Notes: generated by a model from the sequence alone, not told the origin. Numbered from the stretch's first letter, positions 32,463 through 41,701 are shown. The stretch is 64,000 bases of DNA from Marinobacter daepoensis DSM 16072 (GCF_000421165.1 NZ_ATWI01000009.1:620001-684000); one strand, 5' to 3'. Program-made: numbers and translations.

Positions 32463-33431
32463 ATGGCGCTGAGATTCCGAAAATACAGCTGGCAGCTCGC
32501 CCCCGGCTCGGTTCGCGACATTCGTCAGAGAGTGTTCATTGAGGAACAACAGGTGCCTCCCGAGCTCGAATGGGACGACACCGATGAGATTGCGGACCAC
32601 TACCTGGCCGTGAATGAAAACAACCATCCGGTCGCCACGGCCCGGCTGTTTTCAGCCCTGGAAGAAACCGGTTACATAGGCCGCATGGCGGTACTGCCAG
32701 AGGCCAGAGGAACAGGCGTAGGCGAAGCCCTGCTCCGACATCTTATGGCGGAGTCAGCCGGCCGCTATCAGGAGCTCCGGCTCTCGGCTCAGGAGCATGC
32801 GACCGGCTTCTACCAACGATGCGGCTTCCACATTTGCTCACCAACACCTTACGACGATGCCGGAATTCCTCACCTGGATATGCGCTGTCTCGCACCGGGG
32901 CTGGCTCATCAAGTGGCTTCCGGGCATAAGACTCCGCTGGTCCTGGGTGCAGATAAAGAATCCTGGTTGTTCGACCAGCCGTCGTCCTTTCTGGATCTGA
33001 TGGATTCTCTGGTCGGCCAGGCGGGGCAGCGCCTGTGGCTTTACGATCGCGTGCTTGACCATGAATTCTACGACCGCCACAGACTGCGGGAGCTGATCTC
33101 CGCTCTGGCCAGACGGCACCGGTTAAGTGAAGTTCGCCTGTTGATTCACGATGACAAACCTCTGGTCCGGAGAAAACATCAACTCGTCGAGCTGATGCGC
33201 CGGCTTACCAGCAGGATAGAACTGCGGCTGGTGAACGAGGACTACCCGACTGAGAACAGGCCATTCCTTCTGATCGACAGACAGGGCGTTCTCAGCCGGC
33301 ACAGCTTTGACAAGACTGAAGGTTTCGCCGACTTCTCGGCTGCCCACCGGGCCCGACTGATGGAAGAGAGCTTCCAGAAAATGTGGGATGCAGCCCGCCC
33401 CTCGCTGGAGCTGCGGGAACTACCGCTCTGA
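32463..33431 (+). CDS. GNAT acetyltransferase fused to an unknown C-terminal domain
   Basis: A 322-residue two-part protein. Residues 1-145 are a GNAT domain of the ElaA/YitI-like kind, with the acetyl-CoA loop RMAVLPEARGTGVGEALLRH at 74-93 and the FYQRCGF motif (116-122). Residues 160-310 form a second alpha/beta domain with RLWLYDRVLDHEFYDR and VRLLIHDDKPLVRRKHQLV, resembling the phospholipase-D-like DUF7931 region, but without an intact HxK(x)4D motif. Three bases after roxA, so probably co-transcribed. The substrate of neither domain can be inferred. Confidence 0.85.
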   Translation: MALRFRKYSWQLAPGSVRDIRQRVFIEEQQVPPELEWDDTDEIADHYLAVNENNHPVATARLFSALEETGYIGRMAVLPEARGTGVGEALLRHLMAESAGRYQELRLSAQEHATGFYQRCGFHICSPTPYDDAGIPHLDMRCLAPGLAHQVASGHKTPLVLGADKESWLFDQPSSFLDLMDSLVGQAGQRLWLYDRVLDHEFYDRHRLRELISALARRHRLSEVRLLIHDDKPLVRRKHQLVELMRRLTSRIELRLVNEDYPTENRPFLLIDRQGVLSRHSFDKTEGFADFSAAHRARLMEESFQKMWDAARPSLELRELPL

Positions 33432-34430
33432 GTGAGACGCTGGCGCCGTTTGTGGCGATTCAAAGCTTGCCCCGAACGGCGCAAACTCAACATCAACCTC
33501 TTCGGCCACTTCCACAATCAGCTTTCTCAACCACTGATGATCTGAGTTATGCTGAAGCAGTGGGCTCCAGGCCATTTTAAGCTCAAACGGTGGAATTTCG
33601 AAAGGCGGCACCTTCACAACGAGATTGGAGTTGTCCTTTTGCAGCCAGGCCGCCCGTGACGGCAAAGTGGCAATCAAATCATGCTGCTCCGCCAACAGCA
33701 TGGCGACCTGATAGTGGCGGGTGAATACGGAAATCTGGCGCTTACGCCCCATTCTGCCCAACGCCTCGTCGACCCAGCCCAGGCGTTGAACGTCTTTGGG
33801 GTTAACCCCCACCCCCACACCAAAACCGGTTTTACTGACCCAGATATGGCTGGCATCCAGGTAGGTATCCAGCGTAAACGGCTCCTTCAGAATCGGGTTT
33901 CGGCCATTCATCAGGCAAGCGAAATGCTCTGTCCAGAGGGTTTTCTGATGAAACGACTGGGGAATCTTGTCAAAACGGTTAATCGCCATATCCAGCCTCC
34001 CCTGTTCAACGTCCAGAAAACTGACATCGCTGGGGGTCAGCACGTCCAACGTGACATGAGGTGCCTCCTGACGAATACGCCGGAGAACTCGCGGCATAAG
34101 ACACGACTCGGCGTAATCACTGGCCATGATCCGGAACACTCGCTGACTCTCCCCGGCAGCAAACGGTGTCTTTTCCTGCACCGCCTGCTCGATGTCCGAA
34201 AGAATGCCCCGAACCAGAGGCTGCAGTTCTCTGGCCCGTTCAGTGGCGGTCATGCCTTCACTTGTCCGCACCAACAGAGGGTCGCCAAACAGGTCCCGCA
34301 GGCGCCGCAGGCCATTACTCATGGCGGGTTGCGTGATTCCAAGATGGTTCGCCGCCTTGGTGACATTGCGCTCACGCAACAGCACATCAAGATAAACCAG
34401 CAGATTCAGGTCAACACGGGATAGATCCAT
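33420..34430 (-). CDS. LysR family transcriptional regulator
   Basis: A 336-residue LysR-type regulator with the winged helix-turn-helix at 8-65 (NVTKAANHLGITQPAMSNGL) and an effector-binding periplasmic-protein-like domain (about 95-305). The N-terminus DLSRVDLNLLVYLDVLLRERNVT resembles the NodD/LeuO/PA-type branch. It overlaps the convergent GNAT gene by 12 bases and is divergent from the unknown gene at 34655. No biosynthetic or catabolic target is adjacent. Confidence 0.93.
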   Translation of the reverse strand: MDLSRVDLNLLVYLDVLLRERNVTKAANHLGITQPAMSNGLRRLRDLFGDPLLVRTSEGMTATERARELQPLVRGILSDIEQAVQEKTPFAAGESQRVFRIMASDYAESCLMPRVLRRIRQEAPHVTLDVLTPSDVSFLDVEQGRLDMAINRFDKIPQSFHQKTLWTEHFACLMNGRNPILKEPFTLDTYLDASHIWVSKTGFGVGVGVNPKDVQRLGWVDEALGRMGRKRQISVFTRHYQVAMLLAEQHDLIATLPSRAAWLQKDNSNLVVKVPPFEIPPFELKMAWSPLLQHNSDHQWLRKLIVEVAEEVDVEFAPFGASFESPQTAPASHSER

Positions 34431-34497
34431 GGATCATCAAACCTCAAGACAACGTCCGGGCGAAGTATTCACCGGTTCAATATACCTGAAAAACCAA

Positions 34498-34512
34498 ATT
34501 CATGAAATGAAT
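34498..34512. promoter_or_regulatory. Perfect palindrome in the LysR divergent region
   Basis: ATTCAT GAA ATGAAT: a perfect 6-base inverted repeat with a 3-base spacer, 68 bases upstream of the LysR start. It contains a T-N11-A pattern of the kind LysR proteins bind, so it may be the autoregulatory or target operator. Confidence 0.4.
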
Positions 34513-34654
34513 GGAGGGTGCCGGAGATTACAACCAGATACGGACGGTTGGGCATATTTCTGCTAGGCTTTCAGGGCGTTACCAAATACCATCAAAAACT
34601 GTAACATCAGCCCTCGGGCCAGACGTCAACTCAACCCGGAGCCCACCTCACGCC

Positions 34655-35425
34655 ATGGATACCACAACCATTGTGCTGCTGCTCGCCGCGATCGTCGCTG
34701 TCTCACTGGCTATCATTGTTTTCAGCCAGATGCGCGAGAAAGCACGGATCGAGCGGGTTCGCAAGATGACGGCTCAGGAAGATGCCTACCACAAAGCCCG
34801 TCGGCTGCTCACGGACATCCCCGCGCAGTACCTCACGTCTGACCTGAAATTGCTGCTACTCAAACGGATGGAAGACGCCTGCAAAGAGCTCTCCGCCCTG
34901 AAAAGCGAGCAACCTGTCGGTCAGTGGCTTGAAAACACTCAACAGGCCAGGAAGGAGGTTCTTGAAGGTAATGACAGGAGACCTCCGGCCAAGATCGATT
35001 CTCCTGAAAAAGCGAATCAGATCAAAGAGCTGCTACAGTCACTTTTCAAACTGATTGAAGCCATGCACAAGGCCGGGCGCCTGGATGCGGCCAACGCCAG
35101 GAAAAACCTGAAGTACGTCCTGTTCCTTGTCCACAAGACTCACGCAGACCTGCACGTTTTCCAGGCCCGGGACTTCATCCGCCAGAAGCAGATTCGCAAG
35201 GCCATTCACGCTTATCATCTGGCCAGCACGGAAATGGGTAAATCCAGCGACAATCCTCTGGCCAAAAAAGCCGTAAAGAGCTTTCGGATTCGCATAAAAG
35301 AGCTCGAGGAAATGAGCGCAGAGGGCTCTATGAACGCGGAAAACCACACCAGACTGGATAAGGCGTGGGATAACTTCCTTCAGGACGATGACGCCTGGAA
35401 AAAGAAAGCGGACTATGACGACTGA
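34655..35425 (+). CDS. Membrane-anchored helical protein of unknown function
   Basis: A 256-residue protein. Residues 1-25 form one N-terminal transmembrane helix (TIVLLLAAIVAVSLAIIVFS); the rest is a soluble, highly charged, mostly helical cytoplasmic domain with Lys/Glu/Gln-rich stretches and no catalytic motif. I do not recognise the family. The ATG at 34655 has no strong ribosome site (GGAGCCCACCTCACGCC), and the frame upstream is unlikely. It lies 46 bases before the hybrid kinase gene on the same strand and is probably co-transcribed with it, which suggests, without proof, a link to that signalling protein. Confidence 0.75.
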   Translation: MDTTTIVLLLAAIVAVSLAIIVFSQMREKARIERVRKMTAQEDAYHKARRLLTDIPAQYLTSDLKLLLLKRMEDACKELSALKSEQPVGQWLENTQQARKEVLEGNDRRPPAKIDSPEKANQIKELLQSLFKLIEAMHKAGRLDAANARKNLKYVLFLVHKTHADLHVFQARDFIRQKQIRKAIHAYHLASTEMGKSSDNPLAKKAVKSFRIRIKELEEMSAEGSMNAENHTRLDKAWDNFLQDDDAWKKKADYDD

Positions 35426-35471
35426 ATGCCTGCGCCCGGAACCCTTATGATCTCAAGGATGACCAGTTTAC

Positions 35472-37820
35472 GTGTTTAACAGAGTCAGGCAACGACTTTC
35501 CTATCGCCTTACCCGGGATACCGTTCTCGTGGCCATGGTGCTCGGGCTCGCTCTGAACCTGATACAGATAACTCTGGACTATTTCATTGCCAGAGACGCC
35601 ATGGAGCGGGAAGTTCGTGCTCTGATCGAAATCACTCAAAGCCCTGCCTCTCAGATTGCCTATAACATCGACGTCCGCCTTGCCGAAGAGTTGCTGGACG
35701 GTCTGTTGCAACACCCTGCCACCATCGATGCCCGCATCTTCGACAGCGACGGTCAGACCATGGCGGCAGCCAGCCAGAGCAGCCCGGTTTCCCGGTATCG
35801 CTGGCTCAGCGACCTGCTCTTCGGTGCCAGCCGCATTTTTCACCAGCAACTCCACGTGTCCCAGCTCGCTGACCTGCCGCTGGGCAGGCTCGTGGTGACG
35901 ATCGACACCTATCACTATGGCCTACAGTTCCTCACCCGGGCAGCCAACACACTGATCATTGGTCTCCTGAAGAGCCTCGTGCTGTCCGGAGTTCTGCTGG
36001 CCATTTTCTATTTTGTCCTGACTCGCCCGATGATGAACGTCATCAACGCCCTGAGCCAGGTCCGGGCCAGCTCACCGGAAAAGATTCGGCTTCCGATCCC
36101 CGAGAACCACCGGCGCGATGAAATCGGAGCGATGGTTGGCATCATTAATCAGCATCTGGAAAACATGGAAGTTAGTGTGGCGAAGCTGAGAACCGCTGAG
36201 AGCGCCATGAAAAACTACTCCAGCCAACTGGAACAGGAGGTCGAAGACCGGACTCGAGAGATCTCTGAGAAGAACGATGCCCTCCAACGCGGCAACCGGG
36301 CCCTCGTTCGGGCCAAAGAAGATGCCGTGCGCCGGGCGAGAGCCCGGGCAAACTTTCTCGCCAGTATGAGCCATGAGATCCGCACCCCTCTGAACGGCGT
36401 TCTGGGTATGCTGGGGCTTGCTCTGGAGAACGAAAAAGATGCTGGCCAGAGAAACCGCCTGGAGATTGCCCTGAACGCCGGCGAAAGCCTGCTCGGATTG
36501 CTCAACGACATTCTCGATATTTCCAAGGTGGAAGCGGGCAAACTCAGCCTTGAAAGCATCCCTTTCAGCGTACGCAAACTCATTGAAGAATGCGCCACCC
36601 TGCATGCTCAGCAAGCCCGCCGGAAAAGCATTGACCTCGTCAACGAGACGGCGCCAGACTTGCCCGAACTTTACCTTGGCGACCCAACCAGGACTCGCCA
36701 GATCCTGAACAACTTGCTGAGCAACGCCATAAAGTTCACCGACCAGGGCACCGTTCGCATCCGCACCAGTTGCTCAGGAGGGAGCCTCAGGCTGGAAGTC
36801 ATTGATACCGGCATAGGGATGTCCCGGGAGGGGCTGCATCGTATTTTCTCTCCCTTCTCTCAAGCTGACACTGACACAACGCGCCTCTACGGCGGCACAG
36901 GACTGGGCCTGACCTTGTGCCGGCAACTGGTCGAACGTATGCATGGGCAGATTATGGTGGACTCCAAAGAGGGGACGGGCACCCACTTTACCGTGACCTT
37001 GCCCCTGCCGGTTCAGCAGGAAGCCCAGGCAAACACAGGGGGCGACCAGATGCCACGCATCCGGGAGATCGGTATCGCCATGGCATTGCCCCAGAACCAT
37101 CCCCATCGCCCCGCCATTGAAGCACAGCTGCACGATTGGCACATCCCGGTCCGCAGCGCCAGCCGATATCCGGAAGGAATTCTGCTACTGGACGCTTCCA
37201 GCACACCACTGGAAAGCCTGGCGTTTGCCAACGATTGGCATGGTAAAGGTGTGATTCTGGCAGACCAGAGTGGTAGCGCTAGCAGCCACCACCCAAGACA
37301 CTGCATTTTGTCCCTCCCACTCCGCCGAGATGACTTGCTCCGTTGCCTGTATGCAGCCGCAGGACTGGGTACAGGCGATCAGCCCGGCCAACTTGGGTTT
37401 TCCGGGGAAGACCAGCCAGCCCACGTACCGGCACTCAAAATACTGCTAGTGGAAGACAATCAAGTGAATCAACTGGTTGCCAGCAGCCTGCTCAGAAAAC
37501 TGGGCCACCGAGTGGAGCATGCCGAGAATGGGCGGAAAGCGCTGGAAGCGCTTCAGAAAGCCACGTACGACCTCGTTTTGATGGATTGCCAGATGCCGGT
37601 CATGGACGGCTACGAGGCAACACGGGCCATTCGCCGGAATCCCGACTGGCAAGCTCTGCCCGTCATCGCGGTCACCGCCAACGTCATGCAGGGGGATCGC
37701 GAAGATTGCCTGGCATCCGGGATGAACGATTACATCACAAAACCCTATAACCGGGAGGAATTGCGGGCGGTTATTGCCCGATGGGCGCCTTTGCCTCCAG
37801 CGCCAGAAGCAGACTCCTGA
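35472..37820 (+). CDS. Hybrid sensor histidine kinase
   Basis: A 782-residue inner-membrane kinase. Order: transmembrane helix 1 (about 18-36), a 120-residue periplasmic sensor, helix 2 (about 160-185), HAMP (about 185-240), coiled coil, HisKA with phospho-acceptor H301 in FLASMSHEIRTPLNG, HATPase_c (about 395-515, DTGIGM and GGTGLGLTL), then a region (about 525-640) that looks like a degenerate receiver, and a true receiver with D705 in LVLMDCQMPVMDG and the KPYN lysine. Start is a GTG at 35472. No Hpt domain or cognate regulator adjoins. It resembles Pseudomonas PA1611-type kinases. Confidence 0.93.
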   Translation: MFNRVRQRLSYRLTRDTVLVAMVLGLALNLIQITLDYFIARDAMEREVRALIEITQSPASQIAYNIDVRLAEELLDGLLQHPATIDARIFDSDGQTMAAASQSSPVSRYRWLSDLLFGASRIFHQQLHVSQLADLPLGRLVVTIDTYHYGLQFLTRAANTLIIGLLKSLVLSGVLLAIFYFVLTRPMMNVINALSQVRASSPEKIRLPIPENHRRDEIGAMVGIINQHLENMEVSVAKLRTAESAMKNYSSQLEQEVEDRTREISEKNDALQRGNRALVRAKEDAVRRARARANFLASMSHEIRTPLNGVLGMLGLALENEKDAGQRNRLEIALNAGESLLGLLNDILDISKVEAGKLSLESIPFSVRKLIEECATLHAQQARRKSIDLVNETAPDLPELYLGDPTRTRQILNNLLSNAIKFTDQGTVRIRTSCSGGSLRLEVIDTGIGMSREGLHRIFSPFSQADTDTTRLYGGTGLGLTLCRQLVERMHGQIMVDSKEGTGTHFTVTLPLPVQQEAQANTGGDQMPRIREIGIAMALPQNHPHRPAIEAQLHDWHIPVRSASRYPEGILLLDASSTPLESLAFANDWHGKGVILADQSGSASSHHPRHCILSLPLRRDDLLRCLYAAAGLGTGDQPGQLGFSGEDQPAHVPALKILLVEDNQVNQLVASSLLRKLGHRVEHAENGRKALEALQKATYDLVLMDCQMPVMDGYEATRAIRRNPDWQALPVIAVTANVMQGDREDCLASGMNDYITKPYNREELRAVIARWAPLPPAPEADS

Positions 37821-38244
37821 GCTCCTCCCTTAGCGCAATCAGACGCCCTTCATCCAATTCCAGCCCACACAGCATACGACCGGGCACTTCAGACGCCCTT
37901 GCCCGCAATCCCCGACCGCTTTCGGTCAGAGCCACTCGAACCACACGCTCATCTTCAGCCGACCGCACCCTCTGCAGCAACTGCCGCTGTTCCAGCCGCT
38001 TCAGCAAGGGCGTCAGGGTTCCGGAATCCAACCGCAGCCGGGCGCCCAGGTCGCTCACCCGAGGTTTCGTTCCAGCACCCTCCTGCTCCCACAGAACCAG
38101 CATCACAAGATACTGTGGATAGGTCAGGCCCAACTCATCGAGTAAGGGCCGATACCTTGCCGTTACTGCGCGGTTAGCGGCATACAGGGCAAAGCAGACC
38201 TGGTTATCCAAAGCCAGCACCTGATCGTTGGCCGCCACACTCAA
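37771..38244 (-). CDS. ohrR: OhrR-type MarR family organic-peroxide regulator
   Basis: A 157-residue winged-helix repressor. The N-terminal LDNQVCFALYAANRA holds C17, the position of the peroxide-sensing cysteine of OhrR, followed by the MarR fold with wing RSAEDERVVRVALTESGR. Co-translated with gpx upstream (4-base overlap), so its oxidation would derepress the peroxidase, and itself. Its end overlaps the convergent kinase gene by 50 bases. A cognate ohr gene is not in the window. Confidence 0.9.
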   Translation of the reverse strand: MSVAANDQVLALDNQVCFALYAANRAVTARYRPLLDELGLTYPQYLVMLVLWEQEGAGTKPRVSDLGARLRLDSGTLTPLLKRLEQRQLLQRVRSAEDERVVRVALTESGRGLRARASEVPGRMLCGLELDEGRLIALREELRSLLLALEAKAPIGQ

Positions 38245-38726
38245 AGCAAAGCCTCAATGTCGGACTTGATATCCGCCGGCTTTGCAGTTGGCGCATATCG
38301 ACGAACTACCTGCCCATCCCGGTTGACCAGAAACTTGGTAAAATTCCATTTCACCTTCTCCGACCCCATCACTCCACGCGCCTCACGTTTGAGAAAACGG
38401 TACAGCGGGTGGACCTCGTCACCGTTGACATCAATTTTGGCAAACATCGGGAAACTCACCCCATAATTCAGTGAGCAGAACTGGCTGATAGCATCATCCG
38501 TTCCCGGGTCCTGATTCATAAACTGGTTACACGGAAACCCGAGCACTTCAAAACCACGCCCTCCCAACTCATCATATAGACTCTGGAGACCTTCAAACTG
38601 AGGGGTAAAACCACATTTGGAAGCGGTGTTAACAATCAACAACACCTTGCCCCGATAGTCCCCCAATGAGACATCTCCGCCCTTGATATCTTTTGCCGAA
38701 AAATCGTAAACCGTGTCTTTGGACAT
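38241..38726 (-). CDS. Glutathione peroxidase family thiol peroxidase
   Basis: A 161-residue Cys-type GPx-family enzyme: peroxidatic C38 in NTASKCGFTPQ, the tetrad Gln-like GFPCNQF (63-69), the Trp in KWNFTKFLV and a third cysteine, C84, that could resolve in a thioredoxin-dependent way. Reduces hydroperoxides, including lipid peroxides. First gene of the gpx-ohrR operon, with a candidate operator 47 bases upstream of its start. Confidence 0.95.
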   Translation of the reverse strand: MSKDTVYDFSAKDIKGGDVSLGDYRGKVLLIVNTASKCGFTPQFEGLQSLYDELGGRGFEVLGFPCNQFMNQDPGTDDAISQFCSLNYGVSFPMFAKIDVNGDEVHPLYRFLKREARGVMGSEKVKWNFTKFLVNRDGQVVRRYAPTAKPADIKSDIEALL

Positions 38727-38772
38727 CCGGAACCTCTCTTCTGGTCAAGCCTGGTCGTTAACAGAATATAGA

Positions 38773-38797
38773 TTGTGTACTATTTAATTTTGCACAA
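38773..38797. promoter_or_regulatory. Candidate OhrR operator upstream of gpx
   Basis: TTGTGTA (38773-38779) and TGCACAA (38791-38797) form an inverted repeat (6 of 7 bases match) around an 11-base AT-rich centre (CTATTTAATTT). It lies 47-71 bases upstream of the gpx start, overlapping where a minus-strand promoter should be. The AT-rich core resembles published OhrR sites in style, not in exact sequence. Confidence 0.5.
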
Positions 38798-38969
38798 CAA
38801 CGAAAGAAATGGTCAGTAAAGGCCAGAAAGGTGACACATCACTTGAAGGAGCCTTCGTAAACCATCCCGATTTCGCCACAATTCAACACAATTGCCCCTG
38901 TCGCCCGAAGGCCTCCCTCCGCTAGAATAGAGCTTTCGTTCAGAACCTTAGCGAAGGACACCAGTATCC

Positions 38970-40184
38970 ATGCAGAACTATTTCAAATCCGCCAAACTCG
39001 ACAATGTGTGTTATGAAATCCGTGGCGTGGTTCTGCGTGAGGCGCGTCGTTTGGAAGAAGAAGGTCACCGGGTATTGAAACTCAACATTGGCAACCCGGC
39101 CACCTTTGAGCTGAACGTCCCGGAAGAAATTCAGCAAGACGTTATCTACAACATGCACCAGGCTCAGGGCTACGTCGAGTCCAAGGGGCTGTTTTCTGCG
39201 CGCAAAGCGGTCATGCACTATTGCCAGCAACGCGGGATTGCCAAGGTCGATATTGATGACATCTACCTGGGTAACGGCGTCAGCGAACTCATTGTCATGT
39301 CGATGCAGGCACTGCTGAATACCGGCGACGAGGTTCTCATTCCTGCGCCAGACTACCCGCTGTGGACCGCGGCGGTTACCTTATCCAGCGGCAAACCCGT
39401 GCATTACCGGTGCGACGAGCAACAGGACTGGTTCCCGGACATTGACGATATCCGCAAGAAGATCACCCGCCGGACCCGGGCCATTGTTCTGATCAACCCC
39501 AACAACCCCACCGGGGCTGTGTATTCAGAGGAACTGCTCCAGCAGATTCTTGAGCTGGCCCGGGAGCATAACCTGATCATTTTGTCGGATGAGATCTACG
39601 ACAAGATTCTGTACGACGGCACTCAGCACACTTCCATTGCCTCAATGGCCGATGATGTCCTGTGCTTTACCTACAACGGGCTGTCCAAAAACTATCGTGC
39701 CGCGGGCTACCGCTCTGGCTGGATGATCATCAGTGGCGCCAAGCACCTGGCCAAAGACCTGATTGAAGGCATTGATATGCTCTCAAACATGCGCCTGTGT
39801 GCCAACGTGCCTGCTCAGCTGGCCATCCAGACATCACTGGGGGGGTATCAGTCCATTAACGATCTGGTGGCCCCGGGTGGACGCCTGTACGAACAACGTG
39901 AAACCGCCTGGCGGATGCTGAACGACATCCCAGGAGTCAGTTGCGTCAAGCCCAAAGGTGCCCTCTACCTGTTCCCCCGTCTGGACCCCAAGCGATACCC
40001 GGTGGTCAATGACGAAAAACTGGTTCTGGACCTGCTGCTTCAGGAAAAGATTTTGCTCGTTCAGGGGTCGGCATTCAACATTGATGACCACCAACACCTC
40101 CGGGTAGTCTTCCTCCCGAGGGAAGACACACTGGCCGACGCTATGGGCCGCCTGGGCAATTTCCTTGAACACTACCGCCAATGA
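38970..40184 (+). CDS. alaA: Alanine-synthesising aminotransferase AlaA
   Basis: Glutamate-pyruvate aminotransferase; makes alanine from pyruvate. A 404-residue class I PLP enzyme with GNGVSELIVMSMQALL (about 90-105), INPNNPTGAVYSEELL (about 174-189), and the PLP lysine K240 in NGLSKNYRAAGYRSGW. The N-terminus FKSAKLDNVCYEIRG is typical of AlaA (YfbQ). A TAGAAT at 38923-38928 is a likely -10, about 42 bases before the start. An unknown gene follows after 6 bases. Confidence 0.95.
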   Translation: MQNYFKSAKLDNVCYEIRGVVLREARRLEEEGHRVLKLNIGNPATFELNVPEEIQQDVIYNMHQAQGYVESKGLFSARKAVMHYCQQRGIAKVDIDDIYLGNGVSELIVMSMQALLNTGDEVLIPAPDYPLWTAAVTLSSGKPVHYRCDEQQDWFPDIDDIRKKITRRTRAIVLINPNNPTGAVYSEELLQQILELAREHNLIILSDEIYDKILYDGTQHTSIASMADDVLCFTYNGLSKNYRAAGYRSGWMIISGAKHLAKDLIEGIDMLSNMRLCANVPAQLAIQTSLGGYQSINDLVAPGGRLYEQRETAWRMLNDIPGVSCVKPKGALYLFPRLDPKRYPVVNDEKLVLDLLLQEKILLVQGSAFNIDDHQHLRVVFLPREDTLADAMGRLGNFLEHYRQ

Positions 40185-40190
40185 GATCGC

Positions 40191-40664
40191 ATGGCTGATA
40201 TTCACGTCGAAGAGTTCTATAAAGACGCAGCAATCGCGCTGGTTCAGCTCTACATGACTTTCCCGAGGCGAACCAACCTGTTCGTCGAAGACATTGCCGG
40301 GCCAGATGAACCCGACGAGTTCGGGTTGCACAGCACGCGTCACATGGCCTGCTTTGGTGCCCTGCTCTGGCTGGCGGAAGAGGGCCTTATCCGATACGTG
40401 GACACCATTCGCCAGGAGGCGCTGGATCAGGCCGTGCTCACCCGGCAGGCCTTTGTCCGGCTGAACGCTCCGGCACCTCAGGTACTGGTCAGGGAGCTTT
40501 CAACAGCCCCCCGGGAACCGAGTCTGCCGGCGTCCGTGCAGAAGGATCTGTCCACCTACATTCATCTTCTGCGATCTGCTCTGAAAAGCGGCAGCTCCAG
40601 CCGCATCAGCCTCGCAGTTCAATCCACCTTTTTCAACGACGCCGGCCTTGAACCCGTTCATTAA
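40191..40664 (+). CDS. Protein of unknown function downstream of alaA
   Basis: A 157-residue soluble protein, no signal peptide or membrane helix. The N-terminus ADIHVEEFYKDAAIALVQLYMTFPRR and the DEFGLHSTRHMACFGALLWLAEEGLIRYVDTIRQEALDQ segment (given in part) look helical, with a possible winged-helix flavour in the LLWLAEEGLIRY stretch. No known family comes to mind. Six bases after alaA, so it is probably in the same transcript, and 93 bases before htpX. Confidence 0.75.
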   Translation: MADIHVEEFYKDAAIALVQLYMTFPRRTNLFVEDIAGPDEPDEFGLHSTRHMACFGALLWLAEEGLIRYVDTIRQEALDQAVLTRQAFVRLNAPAPQVLVRELSTAPREPSLPASVQKDLSTYIHLLRSALKSGSSSRISLAVQSTFFNDAGLEPVH

Positions 40665-40757
40665 ATGCCGGTAAGGTTCTTGAACCGATGAACCTCAGCC
40701 ACATATAACGGTCAGACAGACACTCCGTTTTCCGGTTAGCTGATACAGGACAAAACC

Positions 40758-41639
40758 ATGCGCATTCTGTTGTTTCTGGCCACCAACCTGGCCGTTATTC
40801 TGGTTGCCAGCGTCACCCTGCGCCTGCTCGGCGTGGACAGCTATCTGGCCCAGCAAGGTATAGATTATGGCTCTCTCCTGGCGTTCGCCGCTGTGTTCGG
40901 CTTCGCCGGCGCCTTTATTTCACTGCTTCTCTCCAAGCCGATGGCAAAATGGAGCACCAAGGCAAGGGTTATCGACTCGCCCCGGACTCCCGCTGAACGC
41001 TGGCTGGTCGAGACGGTTGCCGATCTGGCCAAGAAGGCTGGCATCGGGATGCCGGAAGTTGCCATTTTCCCAGCTCAACAGTCAAACGCGTTTGCCACCG
41101 GATGGAACAAGAACGACTCACTGGTTGCTGTCAGTGAAGGCCTGCTGAGCCGGTTCAGCAAAGACGAGATCCGGGCCGTTCTGGGCCATGAAATTGGTCA
41201 CGTGGCCAACGGCGATATGGTGACGCTGACGCTGATTCAGGGCATCGTAAACACCTTTGTTATCTTCGCATCCCGAGTCATCGGCTCGTTCGTCGACCGG
41301 GTCATTTTCAAGAACGAGAATGGCCATGGGATCGGTTTCTTTGTGGTCAGTATTGTGGCTGAGATTGTTCTGGGCATTCTGGCCAGCACCATCGTGTTCT
41401 GGTTTTCACGCCGCCGGGAATACCGTGCCGACATTGCGGGCGCTCAATTGGCTGGCCGAGGCGCCATGATCGCCGCCCTGGCCCGCCTGAAGCAGGAAAG
41501 CGAAGTGCCCGACCAGATGCCGGATACCTTGCAGGCTTTCGGAATCAACCGCGGCGCCCGGGAAGGTCTGGCAGCAATGTTCATGACTCACCCACCACTG
41601 GAAGACCGGATTGCAGCGCTGCAAAACGCAGCGGTGTGA
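40758..41639 (+). CDS. htpX: Membrane-bound zinc metalloprotease HtpX
   Basis: Quality-control protease of the inner membrane. A 293-residue protein with N-terminal helices at about 3-20 and 32-55, the zinc motif HEIGH (H144, E145, H148) with third ligand E221 in [11 protein letters not shown], and two further helices (about 155-180 and 190-215). Length equals the E. coli enzyme (293). Followed by a strong hairpin. Confidence 0.97.
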   Translation: MRILLFLATNLAVILVASVTLRLLGVDSYLAQQGIDYGSLLAFAAVFGFAGAFISLLLSKPMAKWSTKARVIDSPRTPAERWLVETVADLAKKAGIGMPEVAIFPAQQSNAFATGWNKNDSLVAVSEGLLSRFSKDEIRAVLGHEIGHVANGDMVTLTLIQGIVNTFVIFASRVIGSFVDRVIFKNENGHGIGFFVVSIVAEIVLGILASTIVFWFSRRREYRADIAGAQLAGRGAMIAALARLKQESEVPDQMPDTLQAFGINRGAREGLAAMFMTHPPLEDRIAALQNAAV

Positions 41640-41646
41640 GCCAACA

Positions 41647-41675
41647 ACAAAGGGCGCCAATGCGGCGCCCTTTGT
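41647..41675. terminator. Bidirectional hairpin between htpX and pdxB
   Basis: ACAAAGGGCGCC AATGC GGCGCCCTTTGT: a perfect 12-base stem between two convergent stop codons. The arms end in short A/T runs (ACAAA / TTTGTGT), so it can act in both directions. Confidence 0.85.
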
Positions 41676-41701
41676 GTATCTGTCGAAAGCTCTTTAAGCC
41701 G

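Noticed and set aside
34542-34580. Promoter with TTGGGC and TAGGCT upstream of the unknown gene at 34655
   Set aside because: Spacing is only 10 bases; I could not define a convincing promoter there.
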